This document shows, piece after piece, positions 34,343 to 42,278 of a stretch of DNA of 64,000 nucleotides. Each line of letters starts with the position of its first letter. The stretch's first letter is position 1. Origin of the DNA: Cellulomonas pakistanensis (GTDB lineage: Bacteria; Actinomycetota; Actinomycetes; Actinomycetales; Cellulomonadaceae); contig NZ_BONO01000003.1 in assembly GCF_016862755.1 (NCBI RefSeq), positions 124,001 through 188,000 on the forward strand, written 5' to 3'. The notes beneath the pieces were generated by a model, which was not told where the DNA came from, made no database searches, and saw nothing but the letters and a program-made list of their open reading frames with translations. A program made the translations under genes and the position numbers.

Positions 34343-35125
34343 TCAGAGCGTCGCCGGCCGGCTCGGCCGTGCGGCCCGCCCGGTCGGCGTGATCCCCGTG
34401 ATCGCCGCGATCAGGTCCTCGTAGGACGCGTGCTCGGCGTCGAAGTCGCCGTTGATCCGCCCCAGGCGCAGCACGACGATCCGGTCGGCCACGGCCTGCA
34501 CGTCGACCATCGAGTGGCTGATCATGACGACGCCGAGGCCGCTCTCCCGCAGCCGCTCGACCATGTTGAGCACCTCGGCGGTCTGCGAGATGCCGAGCGA
34601 CGCCAGCGGCTCGTCCAGCACGACCACCCGCGGGTCGCCGACCAGCGTGCGCGCCACGGCCACGGCCTGCCGCTGCCCGCCGGACAGCGCGCGCACGGGC
34701 GCCCGGACGGACGGCACGCGCGCGGCGAGCTGGCTCAGCACCTCCCACGCGCGGCGCTCCATCCTCCGCTCGTCCAGGATCCCGCCGCGGCGCAGCTCCT
34801 GGCCGAGGAACAGGTTCTGCACGACGTCGAGGTTCTCGGCCAGCGCCAGGTCCTGGAACACGGCGGCGATGCCGAGGTCCCGGGCGGCGCGCGTGGACGG
34901 CATGGTGACCGGGGTCCCGTCGACCTCGATGTGCCCGGTGTCCGGGGTGAGCGCGCCGGACATCACGCGCGCGAGCGTCGACTTGCCGGCCCCGATGTCG
35001 CCGACGATCGCGACGACCTCGTGCGCGTGGATGTCGAGGTCCACGTCGACGAGCGCACGCACGGCGCCGTAGTTGAGGGAGACGCCCCGCACGGACAGGA
35101 CGGGGGCGCCCGGTGCGCTGCTCAT
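34343..35125 (-). CDS. Sugar-type ABC transporter ATP-binding protein (orphan)
   Basis: 260 residues, one nucleotide-binding domain of the RbsA/XylG carbohydrate class: Walker A GDIGAGKST (Asp where RbsA proteins also have it), Q-loop FQDLALAENLDVVQNLFLG, signature LSGGQRQAVAV, Walker B VVVLDEPLASLG and switch MISHSM. No permease or binding protein lies nearby, so its partners must be elsewhere. It starts 49 nt downstream of a ROK regulator gene on the same strand, with GGAGGAGG before the ATG at 35125, and is likely cotranscribed with it. Confidence 0.87.
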   Translation of the reverse strand: MSSAPGAPVLSVRGVSLNYGAVRALVDVDLDIHAHEVVAIVGDIGAGKSTLARVMSGALTPDTGHIEVDGTPVTMPSTRAARDLGIAAVFQDLALAENLDVVQNLFLGQELRRGGILDERRMERRAWEVLSQLAARVPSVRAPVRALSGGQRQAVAVARTLVGDPRVVVLDEPLASLGISQTAEVLNMVERLRESGLGVVMISHSMVDVQAVADRIVVLRLGRINGDFDAEHASYEDLIAAITGITPTGRAARPSRPATL

Positions 35126-35174
35126 CGGTCCTCCTCCGCTGCCTCGTCGCCGCGTGCCGTCGTGCTGCACCGGC

Positions 35175-36359
35175 TCATCCTGCCACCGCCATCGACTGGG
35201 CAATACCGGCGTGGTCCAGCGCCAGCGCCAGCGCGCCCCGCACCTCCGCCGCCGTGCCGAGCTCCGAGACGACCACCTCGACCGGCCCCGCGGTGCTCGG
35301 CAGGGTCCGCTGCGCGAGCACGCTCCGGAACGTGTCCAGCAGGATCGGCCCCGCCTCCGCGAGCCGACCGCCGACCACGACGAGCTCCGGGTCGAACAGG
35401 TTGCACGTGTTCGCCGCCGCCACCGCGAGCAGCCGGCCCGCGTCCGAGATCACCCGCCGGCAGCCCGGGTCGCCGTCCTGCGCGCCGGCGATGACGTCCG
35501 ACAGCGTGAGGTGGCCGTGGCTCGACTCGAGCATCCGCAGCAGTGCCGGCGCGCCGATGAGCGCGTCCAGGCAGCCGCGGTTGCCGCACCGGCAGATCGG
35601 GCCGTTGTCGTCGATCGTGATGTGCCCGAACTCGCCCGCCGCGCCCGTTCGGCCGTGGAACACGCGGCCGTCGACGATCAGGCCGCTGCCGACGCCGTGC
35701 GACACCTTGAGGTAGGCGACGTGCTGCTTGCCGCGGGCGGCGCCGTGCCGCAGCTCCGCGAGCGCCCCGAGGTTCGAGTCGTTGTCGACCTGGACGGGGA
35801 CGCCGAGCCGGCGCTCGAGCACCTCGGGCACGGACACGCCGTCCCAGCCGCGCAGCACGCCGACCGACACGATCCGGCCCGACCGCGGGTCGACCGGGGC
35901 GGGCACGCCGACGCCGACCGCGAGCACCTCGGACATGGTCGCGCCGACGGAGTCGACGAGCTCGGTGAGCAGCAGGGACGCGCGCTCCAGGCCGGCGTCG
36001 GCGCGGTGGTCCGGCGGCAGCGGCATGCGCTGGTCGGCGACGATCCGCTGGGCGACGTCGGCGATGGTCACGCGCAGCGAGCGCGAGCCGAAGTGGATGC
36101 CGCCGACGAGCCCGAGGTTGCGGGCGAGGGTGACCTGCTGCGCGCGCCGGCCGCTGCGGGAGGTGGGCGCCGTGGCGAGCACGCCGGCGCCGGTGAGCTC
36201 CTTGACGATGTTCGACACGGTGGCGGGTGACAGCCCCGTGACGCCGGCCAGCTCGACCTGCGTGAGCGACCCACGCTGCTGGACGGCACTCACGATCCGG
36301 GCCCGGTTGGCTTCACGGAGTGAAGATTGCGATCCCGGGGTCACTCTCTCAGTGCCCAC
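35175..36359 (-). CDS. ROK-family transcriptional regulator
   Basis: 394 residues. N-terminal winged helix (QRGSLTQVELAGVTGLSPAT; VSNIVKELTGAGVL) followed by a ROK sugar-kinase-like domain with VGVGVPAPVD, DNDSNLGALAE, GVGSGLIVDG, EFGHITI and the zinc-type CRCGNRGCLDAL. NagC/XylR-type ROK repressors bind sugars or sugar phosphates; the adjacent sugar ABC ATPase is the likely target. GTG 36359 is supported by TATCCT ending 7 nt upstream. Confidence 0.9.
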   Translation of the reverse strand: MGTERVTPGSQSSLREANRARIVSAVQQRGSLTQVELAGVTGLSPATVSNIVKELTGAGVLATAPTSRSGRRAQQVTLARNLGLVGGIHFGSRSLRVTIADVAQRIVADQRMPLPPDHRADAGLERASLLLTELVDSVGATMSEVLAVGVGVPAPVDPRSGRIVSVGVLRGWDGVSVPEVLERRLGVPVQVDNDSNLGALAELRHGAARGKQHVAYLKVSHGVGSGLIVDGRVFHGRTGAAGEFGHITIDDNGPICRCGNRGCLDALIGAPALLRMLESSHGHLTLSDVIAGAQDGDPGCRRVISDAGRLLAVAAANTCNLFDPELVVVGGRLAEAGPILLDTFRSVLAQRTLPSTAGPVEVVVSELGTAAEVRGALALALDHAGIAQSMAVAG

Positions 36360-36366
36360 GTAGCCG

Positions 36367-36372
36367 AGGATA
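36367..36372 (-). promoter_or_regulatory. -10 box TATCCT, leaderless ROK gene
   Basis: Minus-strand TATCCT, 7 nt before GTG 36359. Confidence 0.5.
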
Positions 36373-36470
36373 CAGGGGCGCGGACCCCACTCAGGGCGCT
36401 GCGCGCGGGCACCTGCGATGCGTTCACGAGGTGACGGCACCGGCACCCTGGTGGCGGCCCCGTCGCGCTC

Positions 36471-36487
36471 GGTACCGTCGTGGTACC
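36471..36487. promoter_or_regulatory. Candidate antitoxin operator GGTACC-GTCGT-GGTACC
   Basis: Two self-complementary GGTACC boxes 5 nt apart, directly upstream of the antitoxin ribosome-binding site; the first overlaps a TACCGT -10-like hexamer. Suits autoregulation by an RHH dimer pair. Confidence 0.55.
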
Positions 36488-36507
36488 AACCAAGGAGGGG
36501 ACCGCCC

Positions 36508-36702
36508 ATGGCCCGCACGCTCCGCCTGTCCGCCGAGGCCGAGCAGGCCGTCGCCGCCATCGCCGAGGCCGAGCACATCTCGCAGAACGAGGCGATCAAC
36601 CGCGCGCTCCTCGACTACGCGCACAAGCGCACGGAGGTCCGCGACGCGTTGATCGCCTCGATCGTGGCGGAGGACGCCGCGATCCTCGACCGCCTCGCCT
36701 GA
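36508..36702 (+). CDS. Ribbon-helix-helix antitoxin
   Basis: 64 residues. MARTLRLSAEAEQAVAAIAE gives the RHH beta strand and first helix, HISQNEAINRALLDYAHKR the second helix; the remaining helix is acidic and probably wraps the toxin. ATG 36508 has a near-perfect AAGGAGGGG 8 nt upstream, one of the best ribosome-binding sites in the window. Only 4 nt separate it from the Fic/Doc gene, the usual antitoxin-first layout. Predicted to bind the GGTACC operator and neutralise the toxin. Confidence 0.8.
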   Translation: MARTLRLSAEAEQAVAAIAEAEHISQNEAINRALLDYAHKRTEVRDALIASIVAEDAAILDRLA

Positions 36703-36706
36703 GCGC

Positions 36707-37090
36707 GTGCCGACGTTCCTCGGCCCGGAGGACCTGGTCGCGATCGCCCGGGCGGTCCTCGGCGGACGCCCCGCGCTCCGCGATGCGGGCGCACTCGTGG
36801 CCGCCGCAGGCCAGCCGGCCGCGACGTGGGACGGCGTCGCCCTCTACCCCTCTCTCGACGACCAGGCCGCCGCGCTCCTGGTCTCGGTCGTGAGCAACCA
36901 CCCGTTCGTCGACGGCAACGAGCGGGTCGGGTGGGTCGGCGTGCGCCTGTTCTCCGCGCTGAACGGCCACCGGCTCGCGATGCCCGAGGACGACGCGGTC
37001 GCGCTCGTCCTGGCCGTGGCGGACGGCAGCGCACGCGACGTGCCGCTGGTCGCCGGATCACTCAGCCGGCACCGCCGGGCGACGGTCTGA
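36707..37090 (+). CDS. Fic/Doc-family toxin
   Basis: 127 residues, the length of Doc. The Fic core is NHPFVDGNERVGW: catalytic His, phosphate-binding loop DGN, then Glu where Doc has Lys (DGNKR/DANKR) and AMPylating Fic has Gly. YPSLDDQAAALLVSV and LFSALNGHRL complete the fold. Doc phosphorylates EF-Tu; Fic enzymes AMPylate or transfer other nucleotides. The Glu substitution makes the chemistry here uncertain. GTG 36707 follows the antitoxin stop by 4 nt. Confidence 0.82.
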   Translation: MPTFLGPEDLVAIARAVLGGRPALRDAGALVAAAGQPAATWDGVALYPSLDDQAAALLVSVVSNHPFVDGNERVGWVGVRLFSALNGHRLAMPEDDAVALVLAVADGSARDVPLVAGSLSRHRRATV

Positions 37091-37101
37091 CGCCGGTACG
37101 A

Positions 37102-37140
37102 CGACGGCCGCCGCCCGCGGGTGCGGGGCGACGGCCGTCG
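37102..37140. terminator. Hairpin terminator between Doc and icd
   Basis: CGACGGCCG...CGGCCGTCG outer 9-bp stem continued imperfectly by CCGCCCGC/GCGGGGCG; convergent genes. Confidence 0.65.
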
Positions 37141-37157
37141 GGGTCGTGCGTCGGGCG

Positions 37158-38375
37158 TCAGCCCAGGCGCGCGGCCAGGTTCTCGTCGAGGGCCGCGAGG
37201 AAGTCCTCGGTGGTCAGCCACTCCTGCTCCGGGCCCACGAGGAGCGCGAGGTCCTTGGTCATCTTGCCGCTCTCGACGGTCTTGATGACGACGTCCTCGA
37301 GCGTCTCGGCGAACTGGGTGACCTCGGGGGTCTGGTCCAGCTTGCCGCGGTGCTTGAGGCCGCCCGTCCACGCGAAGATCGACGCGATCGGGTTGGTGGA
37401 CGTCGGCTTGCCCGCCTGGTGCTGGCGGTAGTGCCGGGTGACGGTCCCGTGCGCGGCCTCGGCCTCGACGGTCTGGCCGTCCGGGGTCATGAGGACCGAC
37501 GTCATGAGGCCGAGCGAGCCGAAGCCCTGCGCGACGGTGTCCGACTGGACGTCGCCGTCGTAGTTCTTGCACGCCCAGACGTAGCCGCCCTCCCACTTCA
37601 TCGCGGAGGCGACCATGTCGTCGATCAGGCGGTGCTCGTAGGTGAGGCCGGCCTCCGCGAACGCGGCGGCGTACTCGGCGTCGAACACCTCCTGGAACAG
37701 GTCCTTGAACCGGCCGTCGTAGGCCTTGAGGATCGTGTTCTTGGTCGACAGGTACACCGGGTACTGCCGCTGCAGGCCGTACGCGAACGAGGCGCGCGCG
37801 AAGTCGCGGATCGACTCGTCGAAGTTGTACATGGCCATCGCGACGCCGCCGTTGTCCGGGTACGTCACGACCTCGGTCTGGATCGGCTCGGAGCCGTCCG
37901 CCGGGGTGAAGGTCAGGGTCAGCGTGCCCGCGCCCTGCACCTTGAAGTCGGTCGCCTTGTACTGGTCGCCGTGGGCGTGGCGGCCGATGATGATCGGCTT
38001 GTTCCAGCCCGGCACCAGGCGCGGGATGTTGCTGATGATGATCGGCTCGCGGAACACCACGCCGCCGAGGATGTTGCGGATCGTGCCGTTCGGGGAACGC
38101 CACATCTTCTTGAGCCCGAACTCCTCGACGCGGGCCTCGTCCGGGGTGATCGTCGCGCACTTGACGCCGACGCCGTGCTCCTTGATCGCGTTCGCCGCGT
38201 CGACCGTGACCTGGTCGTCCGTCGCGTCGCGGTTCTCGATCGACAGGTCGTAGTAGCGCAGGTCGATGTCGAGGTACGGATGGATCAGGCGGTCCTTGAT
38301 GAACTGCCAGATGATCCGCGTCATCTCGTCACCGTCGAGCTCGACGACCGGTCCAACCACCTTGATCTTCGCCAT
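37158..38375 (-). CDS. icd: NADP-dependent isocitrate dehydrogenase
   Basis: 405 residues, the homodimeric eukaryote-like IDH class. [18 protein letters not shown] at the N terminus, substrate loop [41 protein letters not shown], the metal-binding [11 protein letters not shown] and [15 protein letters not shown] are all present. It oxidises isocitrate to 2-oxoglutarate in the TCA cycle, producing NADPH. ATG 38375 has TAATCT ending exactly 6 nt upstream (leaderless). Confidence 0.96.
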   Translation of the reverse strand: MAKIKVVGPVVELDGDEMTRIIWQFIKDRLIHPYLDIDLRYYDLSIENRDATDDQVTVDAANAIKEHGVGVKCATITPDEARVEEFGLKKMWRSPNGTIRNILGGVVFREPIIISNIPRLVPGWNKPIIIGRHAHGDQYKATDFKVQGAGTLTLTFTPADGSEPIQTEVVTYPDNGGVAMAMYNFDESIRDFARASFAYGLQRQYPVYLSTKNTILKAYDGRFKDLFQEVFDAEYAAAFAEAGLTYEHRLIDDMVASAMKWEGGYVWACKNYDGDVQSDTVAQGFGSLGLMTSVLMTPDGQTVEAEAAHGTVTRHYRQHQAGKPTSTNPIASIFAWTGGLKHRGKLDQTPEVTQFAETLEDVVIKTVESGKMTKDLALLVGPEQEWLTTEDFLAALDENLAARLG

Positions 38376-38381
38376 GCGGCC

Positions 38382-38387
38382 AGATTA
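38382..38387 (-). promoter_or_regulatory. -10 box TAATCT, leaderless icd
   Basis: Minus-strand TAATCT, 6 nt before ATG 38375; one of the best -10 matches in the window. Confidence 0.65.
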
Positions 38388-38580
38388 CTTGACGTCGAGA
38401 GACTTCGCGGGCCCCACTGCGTGGTCGACCGACGTCCAGGCGTCGCACAGCGATCGGTGGCATGCTCGGACGGTGTCCCCGGCCGGGGCCGCGCAGCAGC
38501 GCGCCCGCAGGTCGGACCCGGTGCGGGACCGCCTCACGGCGCGACCCGCGCCCCCATCGCACCCGGACGAACGGAAGATC

Positions 38581-39699
38581 ATGTCGCAGGACAAGCCCGA
38601 GCCCGCCGAGGCCCCGGACGCCGCCACCGGCGCGACCGACCCCCAGCAGGGCACCGCCGGCGCCGCACCCGTGACCCCCACGCCGTCCGCGCCGCCCGCC
38701 GGCGCGGCAGTCCCCGCTCCCGGCCCGGCGAGCGCCCCGGCCCCGAACGCCGGCACCGCGGAGCCGACCGCCGCGCCCGCCCCGGCCGCCGCGCCGGCGC
38801 CCGCCGCCGTGCCCGTCGGCTTCGGCGCGGCCAGCGGATACGGCACCGCCACGACCGCGCTGGACGACGACGTCGAGATCGAGGCCGTCCGCGCCACGCT
38901 CACCGGCCCGTCCCTGGTCGCCCGCGTCGGCGCCGAGCTGTTCGGCACGTTCGTCGTGGTGCTGGCGGGCCTCGGCGTCGCGCTGTTCGCCCAGGTCGTC
39001 GGCGCCGGCCTCGTCGGCATCGCGCTCGGCTTCGGCTTCGGCACCGTCGCGGCGTTCGTCGCCGTGGCGCACGTGTCCGGCGGCCACTTCAACCCGGCGA
39101 TCACGCTCGGCGGCGCGCTCGCCGGCCGCACGCCGTGGACGCACGTGCTGCCGTACTGGCTCGCGCAGCTCGTCGGCGCCGCCCTCGCCGCCGCCGTGCT
39201 GTTCGTCGTCACCACGTCGCTGGAGGCGCTGGCCGGCAACGAGCGGGCGTTCTTCAGCAGCACCGCCAACGGCTACGACGCGCACTCCCCGATCGCGCAG
39301 TCCACGGGCGGCGCCGGCTTCGGCCTCCTGGGCGCGCTGCTGATCGAGGCCGTGCTCGCCGCGGTCGTCGTCGGCGTGTACCTCGGCGCCACCGACCGCC
39401 GCGGTCGCACCCGGCAGCAGGCCGCGTTCGCCTACGGGCTGGCCGTCGCGTTCGGGATCCTCGTCGCCTACCCGGTCACCGGCGGCGCGCTGAACCCGGC
39501 GCGCTCGACCGCGGCGGCGATCTTCTCCGACTCGTGGGCCTGGGGCCAGATCTGGGTGTTCTGGGTCGCGCCGCTGGTCGGCGCCGCGCTCGCCGCGCTG
39601 CTGTACCGCGCGTTCGCGACCGCCCCGGCCGAGGACGACGTGCTCGACGAGGACCTGGAGATCGACGAGATCGAGGTCGAGGCGCAGCCCGCGCGCTGA
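38581..39699 (+). CDS. Aquaporin / MIP-family channel with disordered N terminus
   Basis: 372 residues. The first ~110 are Pro/Ala-rich and probably disordered. The MIP channel follows with six membrane helices and the two half-helix NPA boxes (HVSGGHFNPAITLGGALAG; GGALNPARSTAAA), the second with the conserved selectivity-filter Arg. The C-terminal tail is strongly acidic (DVLDEDLEIDEIEVE). It conducts water or small neutral solutes; whether glycerol passes cannot be settled by eye. ATG 38581 has GGAAG upstream. The long charged tails at both ends are unusual for the family. Confidence 0.9.
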   Translation: MSQDKPEPAEAPDAATGATDPQQGTAGAAPVTPTPSAPPAGAAVPAPGPASAPAPNAGTAEPTAAPAPAAAPAPAAVPVGFGAASGYGTATTALDDDVEIEAVRATLTGPSLVARVGAELFGTFVVVLAGLGVALFAQVVGAGLVGIALGFGFGTVAAFVAVAHVSGGHFNPAITLGGALAGRTPWTHVLPYWLAQLVGAALAAAVLFVVTTSLEALAGNERAFFSSTANGYDAHSPIAQSTGGAGFGLLGALLIEAVLAAVVVGVYLGATDRRGRTRQQAAFAYGLAVAFGILVAYPVTGGALNPARSTAAAIFSDSWAWGQIWVFWVAPLVGAALAALLYRAFATAPAEDDVLDEDLEIDEIEVEAQPAR

Positions 39700-39717
39700 G
39701 CCCGCACGCCCCCTGGC

Positions 39718-39753
39718 GCAGGGGCGGTGACCCGGACGGGTCGCCGCCCCTGC
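39718..39753. terminator. Terminator after the aquaporin gene
   Basis: 17-bp arms (GCAGGGGCGGTGACCCG) with one G-U-compatible mismatch. The remaining 39754-39997 shows a short GGTGCGAG...CTCGCACC hairpin near 39844 and no gene. Confidence 0.75.
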
Positions 39754-39997
39754 GGCGTTCCCGGGGTCGCGGGCGGGGACCGGTCGTCCCCGGCGCGCAC
39801 GACCCCACGGTGGAACCGCCCGGACGAACACGCCGGGGCGTGTCGGTGCGAGAGGATCCGCTCGCACCGGGACGAACGGGGCGGGACCGGGGTCCGGGCG
39901 GGGCAGGAGGCCGGGGCGGGAGCCCGGCAGTCCGCTGCTCGCGAGCGGCGCGGGACCGGCGCCGAGCCGGGACGTCAGGTCCGACCGGACCGTCGGG

Positions 39998-40417
39998 TCA
40001 GGGCAGGACCGGGGTCGGCACGATCTGCGACAGCACGCCGATCGCCAGCGCGAGCCCGGCCAGCGTCGCCACGTCGACCGCGCGGCGCCGCACCACCAGC
40101 GCCGCCGGCGCGCGCCGCACGACGGCGCGGACCACCGCGCAGCACGCGAGGAAGCAGGCCAGCGCGAGGGCGCCCGTCGGGGTCCCGGCCGCCAGCGCGA
40201 GCGCGACGCAGAACAGCACCGCCCCGGCGATCACCCACAGCGACCAGTTCCGGTCGGCGGCCAGCGACGCACGCGCGATCGCCCGCGGGTCGAGCGGCTC
40301 GCCGTCGGGGCCGAACCGCTCGTCGTCGGGCGGCAGGTGCGGCACGGGCGGCGCCACGTGCGCCACCGGCGTCGGCGAGGTCGCGGTCGAGGGCGCGGGT
40401 GCTCCGTCCTGGGTCAC
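39998..40417 (-). CDS. DUF3017-like small membrane protein
   Basis: 139 residues. A Pro-rich cytoplasmic N terminus is followed by three transmembrane helices (WSLWVIAGAVLFCVALALAA; GALALACFLACCAVVRAVV; VATLAGLALAIGVLSQIV). The size, topology and place near icd/folD-type genes match DUF3017 of Actinobacteria; I assign it by resemblance only. GTG 40417 is preceded by GGAGG. Function unknown. Confidence 0.65.
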   Translation of the reverse strand: MTQDGAPAPSTATSPTPVAHVAPPVPHLPPDDERFGPDGEPLDPRAIARASLAADRNWSLWVIAGAVLFCVALALAAGTPTGALALACFLACCAVVRAVVRRAPAALVVRRRAVDVATLAGLALAIGVLSQIVPTPVLP

Positions 40418-40742
40418 GCGCGGCTCCTCCCGAGGTGCGGCGACCGTCGCGCACCCGCTCCTCCGAGGTTACCGCGGCGCGCCCCGCCCACCCGCGTGCG
40501 CGCGGTGTCGCGCCGTGGCCGCGCGCGCCCGGTCGTGCCGGCGGCGGACCGCCCGCCGCCGTCGGCGCAGGGTGGTCCGCGCCGTCGCCGCGCCGTCGCC
40601 GCACCGTCGCCGCACCGTCGGCCGCCGTCGCCGCGTGGCGGTCCGGGCGGTCGTCGCACGCGCGGTCGCGCCGCCGCCGGGCGGCCGCCGGCCCACCCCG
40701 CGCCGACCGTTCGTGCCGCGTCCGCGCAGGTACCGTGGCCGG
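40418..40742. other. Gene-free divergent gap with 11-bp repeats
   Basis: No convincing frame. 40573-40640 holds about four tandem copies of an 11-bp unit near CGTCGCCGCAC; the right end carries the TACCGT promoter of the flavoprotein gene. Confidence 0.6.
40731..40736 (+). promoter_or_regulatory. -10 box TACCGT, leaderless flavoprotein gene
   Basis: TACCGT ends 6 nt before GTG 40743. Confidence 0.55.
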
Positions 40743-42080
40743 GTGCCTGATGCCGGTCGCCCCGCTGCCGCCCCCGCCCGCACCACCACCGGGACGCCCG
40801 CCCCGCCGGCGCCGGCGTCGGTCGTGGTGGTCGGCGCGGGCATCGCGGGCGCGCGCACGGTGCTCGAGCTGCGGGCGCAGGGGTTCGCCGGCCGGGTGAC
40901 CCTGCTCGGTGCCGAGGGCGTCGCGCCGTACGACCGTCCGCCGCTGTCCAAGCACCTGCTCGACCGCCCCGCCCCCGCGTGGCTCGCCGACGAGCTCGGC
41001 GCGGACGCGCTCGCCGCCGCGGACGACGTCCGGCTCGCCTACCCCGCCACGGGCCTCGCGGTCGACGACGACGGCGTGCGGGTCGCGACCGCCGACGGCG
41101 AGGTCGCCGCCGACGCCGTGGTGGTCGCGACCGGCGCCGCCGCCGTCCGGCCGCCGGCGTGGGGCGGCGCCCTGACCCTGCACACGGCGGCCGACGCGGA
41201 GCGGCTGCGCGCGGCGCTCGGGCTCCCCCACGGGCTGGCCGACGGCACCGCCGCGCCCGGCACGCCGGCAGGCCGGCCGCGGCGGCTGGTCGTCGTCGGC
41301 GCGGGCTGGATCGGCGCCGAGGTGGCGACCGTCGCGGCCGCCGCGGGCGTCGACGTCACGGTCGTCGAGGCGCGCGAGGCGCCGCTGATGACGGCCCTCG
41401 GCGCCGAGGTCGGCGCGCTCACGGCGCCCTGGTTCGACCGGGCCGGCGTCCGGCTGCTCACCGGGGTGACGGTCGCCGCGGTCGACGACGACGCGGTCCG
41501 GCTCGCCGACGGCACGGCGCTGCCCGCCGACGCCGTGCTCGCCGCGGTCGGGGCGCGCCCGGCGACGGGGTGGCTGGCGGGCGCCCTGCCGCTCGAGCCG
41601 GACGGGTCGGTGCTGGTGGACGAGCGGCACACGCCGGTCGGCGGGTCCTGGCGGGTGCGGGTGGTCGGCGACGTTGCCCGGCGCCGCTCCGCCCGGCACG
41701 GCTGGGTGCCCGGCGGGCACTGGGACGCCGCGCTGCGCGGGCCCGCGGTCGCGGTCGCGGGCCTGCTCGGGCACGACGCCGCGGAGTCCGACCTCGCGCC
41801 CTACGTGTTCTCGACCCAGCTCGGGCACGAGCTCGCGCTCTACGGCCTGCCCGGCGCGGGCGACGACGTGGTGCTGCGCGGCGACCCCGCCGAGGACGAG
41901 GGCTGGACCGCGCTGTGGTTCGCGCCGGGGACCGGGACGCTCACCGCGGCGTTCGCCGTCGACCGGCCGCGGGACGTCGGCGGGGCGCGGCGGCTGTTCG
42001 CGGCCGCGACCCTGCCGCGGCTCGACCGGGCGCGCGCCGCCGACCCGGCGGTGCCGCTGCCGAAGGCCCTCGCGGGCTGA
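40743..42080 (+). CDS. NAD(P)/FAD ferredoxin-reductase-type oxidoreductase
   Basis: 445 residues. FAD-binding VVVVGAGIAGARTVLELRAQ, the YDRPPLSKHLL segment conserved in rubredoxin/ferredoxin reductases, ATGAAAVRP, NAD-binding VVVGAGWIGAEVATVAAAAG, and a C-terminal Reductase_C-like domain. It would pass electrons from NAD(P)H to a ferredoxin or related partner, often for P450 or dioxygenase systems; no partner is adjacent. GTG 40743 is fixed by the -10 box. The N-terminal ~25 residues are Pro/Ala-rich. Confidence 0.88.
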   Translation: MPDAGRPAAAPARTTTGTPAPPAPASVVVVGAGIAGARTVLELRAQGFAGRVTLLGAEGVAPYDRPPLSKHLLDRPAPAWLADELGADALAAADDVRLAYPATGLAVDDDGVRVATADGEVAADAVVVATGAAAVRPPAWGGALTLHTAADAERLRAALGLPHGLADGTAAPGTPAGRPRRLVVVGAGWIGAEVATVAAAAGVDVTVVEAREAPLMTALGAEVGALTAPWFDRAGVRLLTGVTVAAVDDDAVRLADGTALPADAVLAAVGARPATGWLAGALPLEPDGSVLVDERHTPVGGSWRVRVVGDVARRRSARHGWVPGGHWDAALRGPAVAVAGLLGHDAAESDLAPYVFSTQLGHELALYGLPGAGDDVVLRGDPAEDEGWTALWFAPGTGTLTAAFAVDRPRDVGGARRLFAAATLPRLDRARAADPAVPLPKALAG

Positions 42081-42108
42081 CGCGCCCGCCTGGTGCGGGC
42101 CGCCGGGC

Positions 42109-42278
42109 GCGGGCCGCCGGGCGCCGGTCGCGACCCGCTCGCGGCCCAGGCCCGATCCACCGCCCGGGCGCGACCCGCTCACCGCCCGGGCGCGACCCGC
42201 TCACCGCCCGGGCGCGACCCGCTCACCACCGGGAACCGACCCACTTACCGCCCGGGTGGCGACGCTCACCGCCCCGGC
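42109..42278. repeat. Tandem ~22-bp repeat array between convergent genes
   Basis: Two exact contiguous 22-bp copies beginning GCGACCCGCTCACCGCCCGG (42170-42191, 42192-42213), a diverged third, and degenerate copies on both sides (42130-42151, 42234-42278). The last copy encodes the C terminus of the VanZ/RDD protein. No spacers, so not CRISPR. Confidence 0.75.

Noticed and set aside
34343..35125. ATPase of the mannoside importer
   Set aside because: It is of the RbsA/XylG (CUT2) class, lies 11 kb away on another transcription unit and next to a different regulator; CUT1 importers normally use a MalK/MsiK ATPase.
39754..39997. Possible small RNA or tRNA in the gap after the aquaporin gene
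   Set aside because: Only short GC hairpins; no tRNA arms, no T-loop sequence, no clear promoter.
40573..40640. Replication origin-like iterons
   Set aside because: The 11-bp units are simple GC-rich repeats; no DnaA boxes, AT-rich region or replication gene is nearby.
42109..42278. CRISPR array
   Set aside because: Repeats are contiguous with no unique spacers and no cas genes are nearby.
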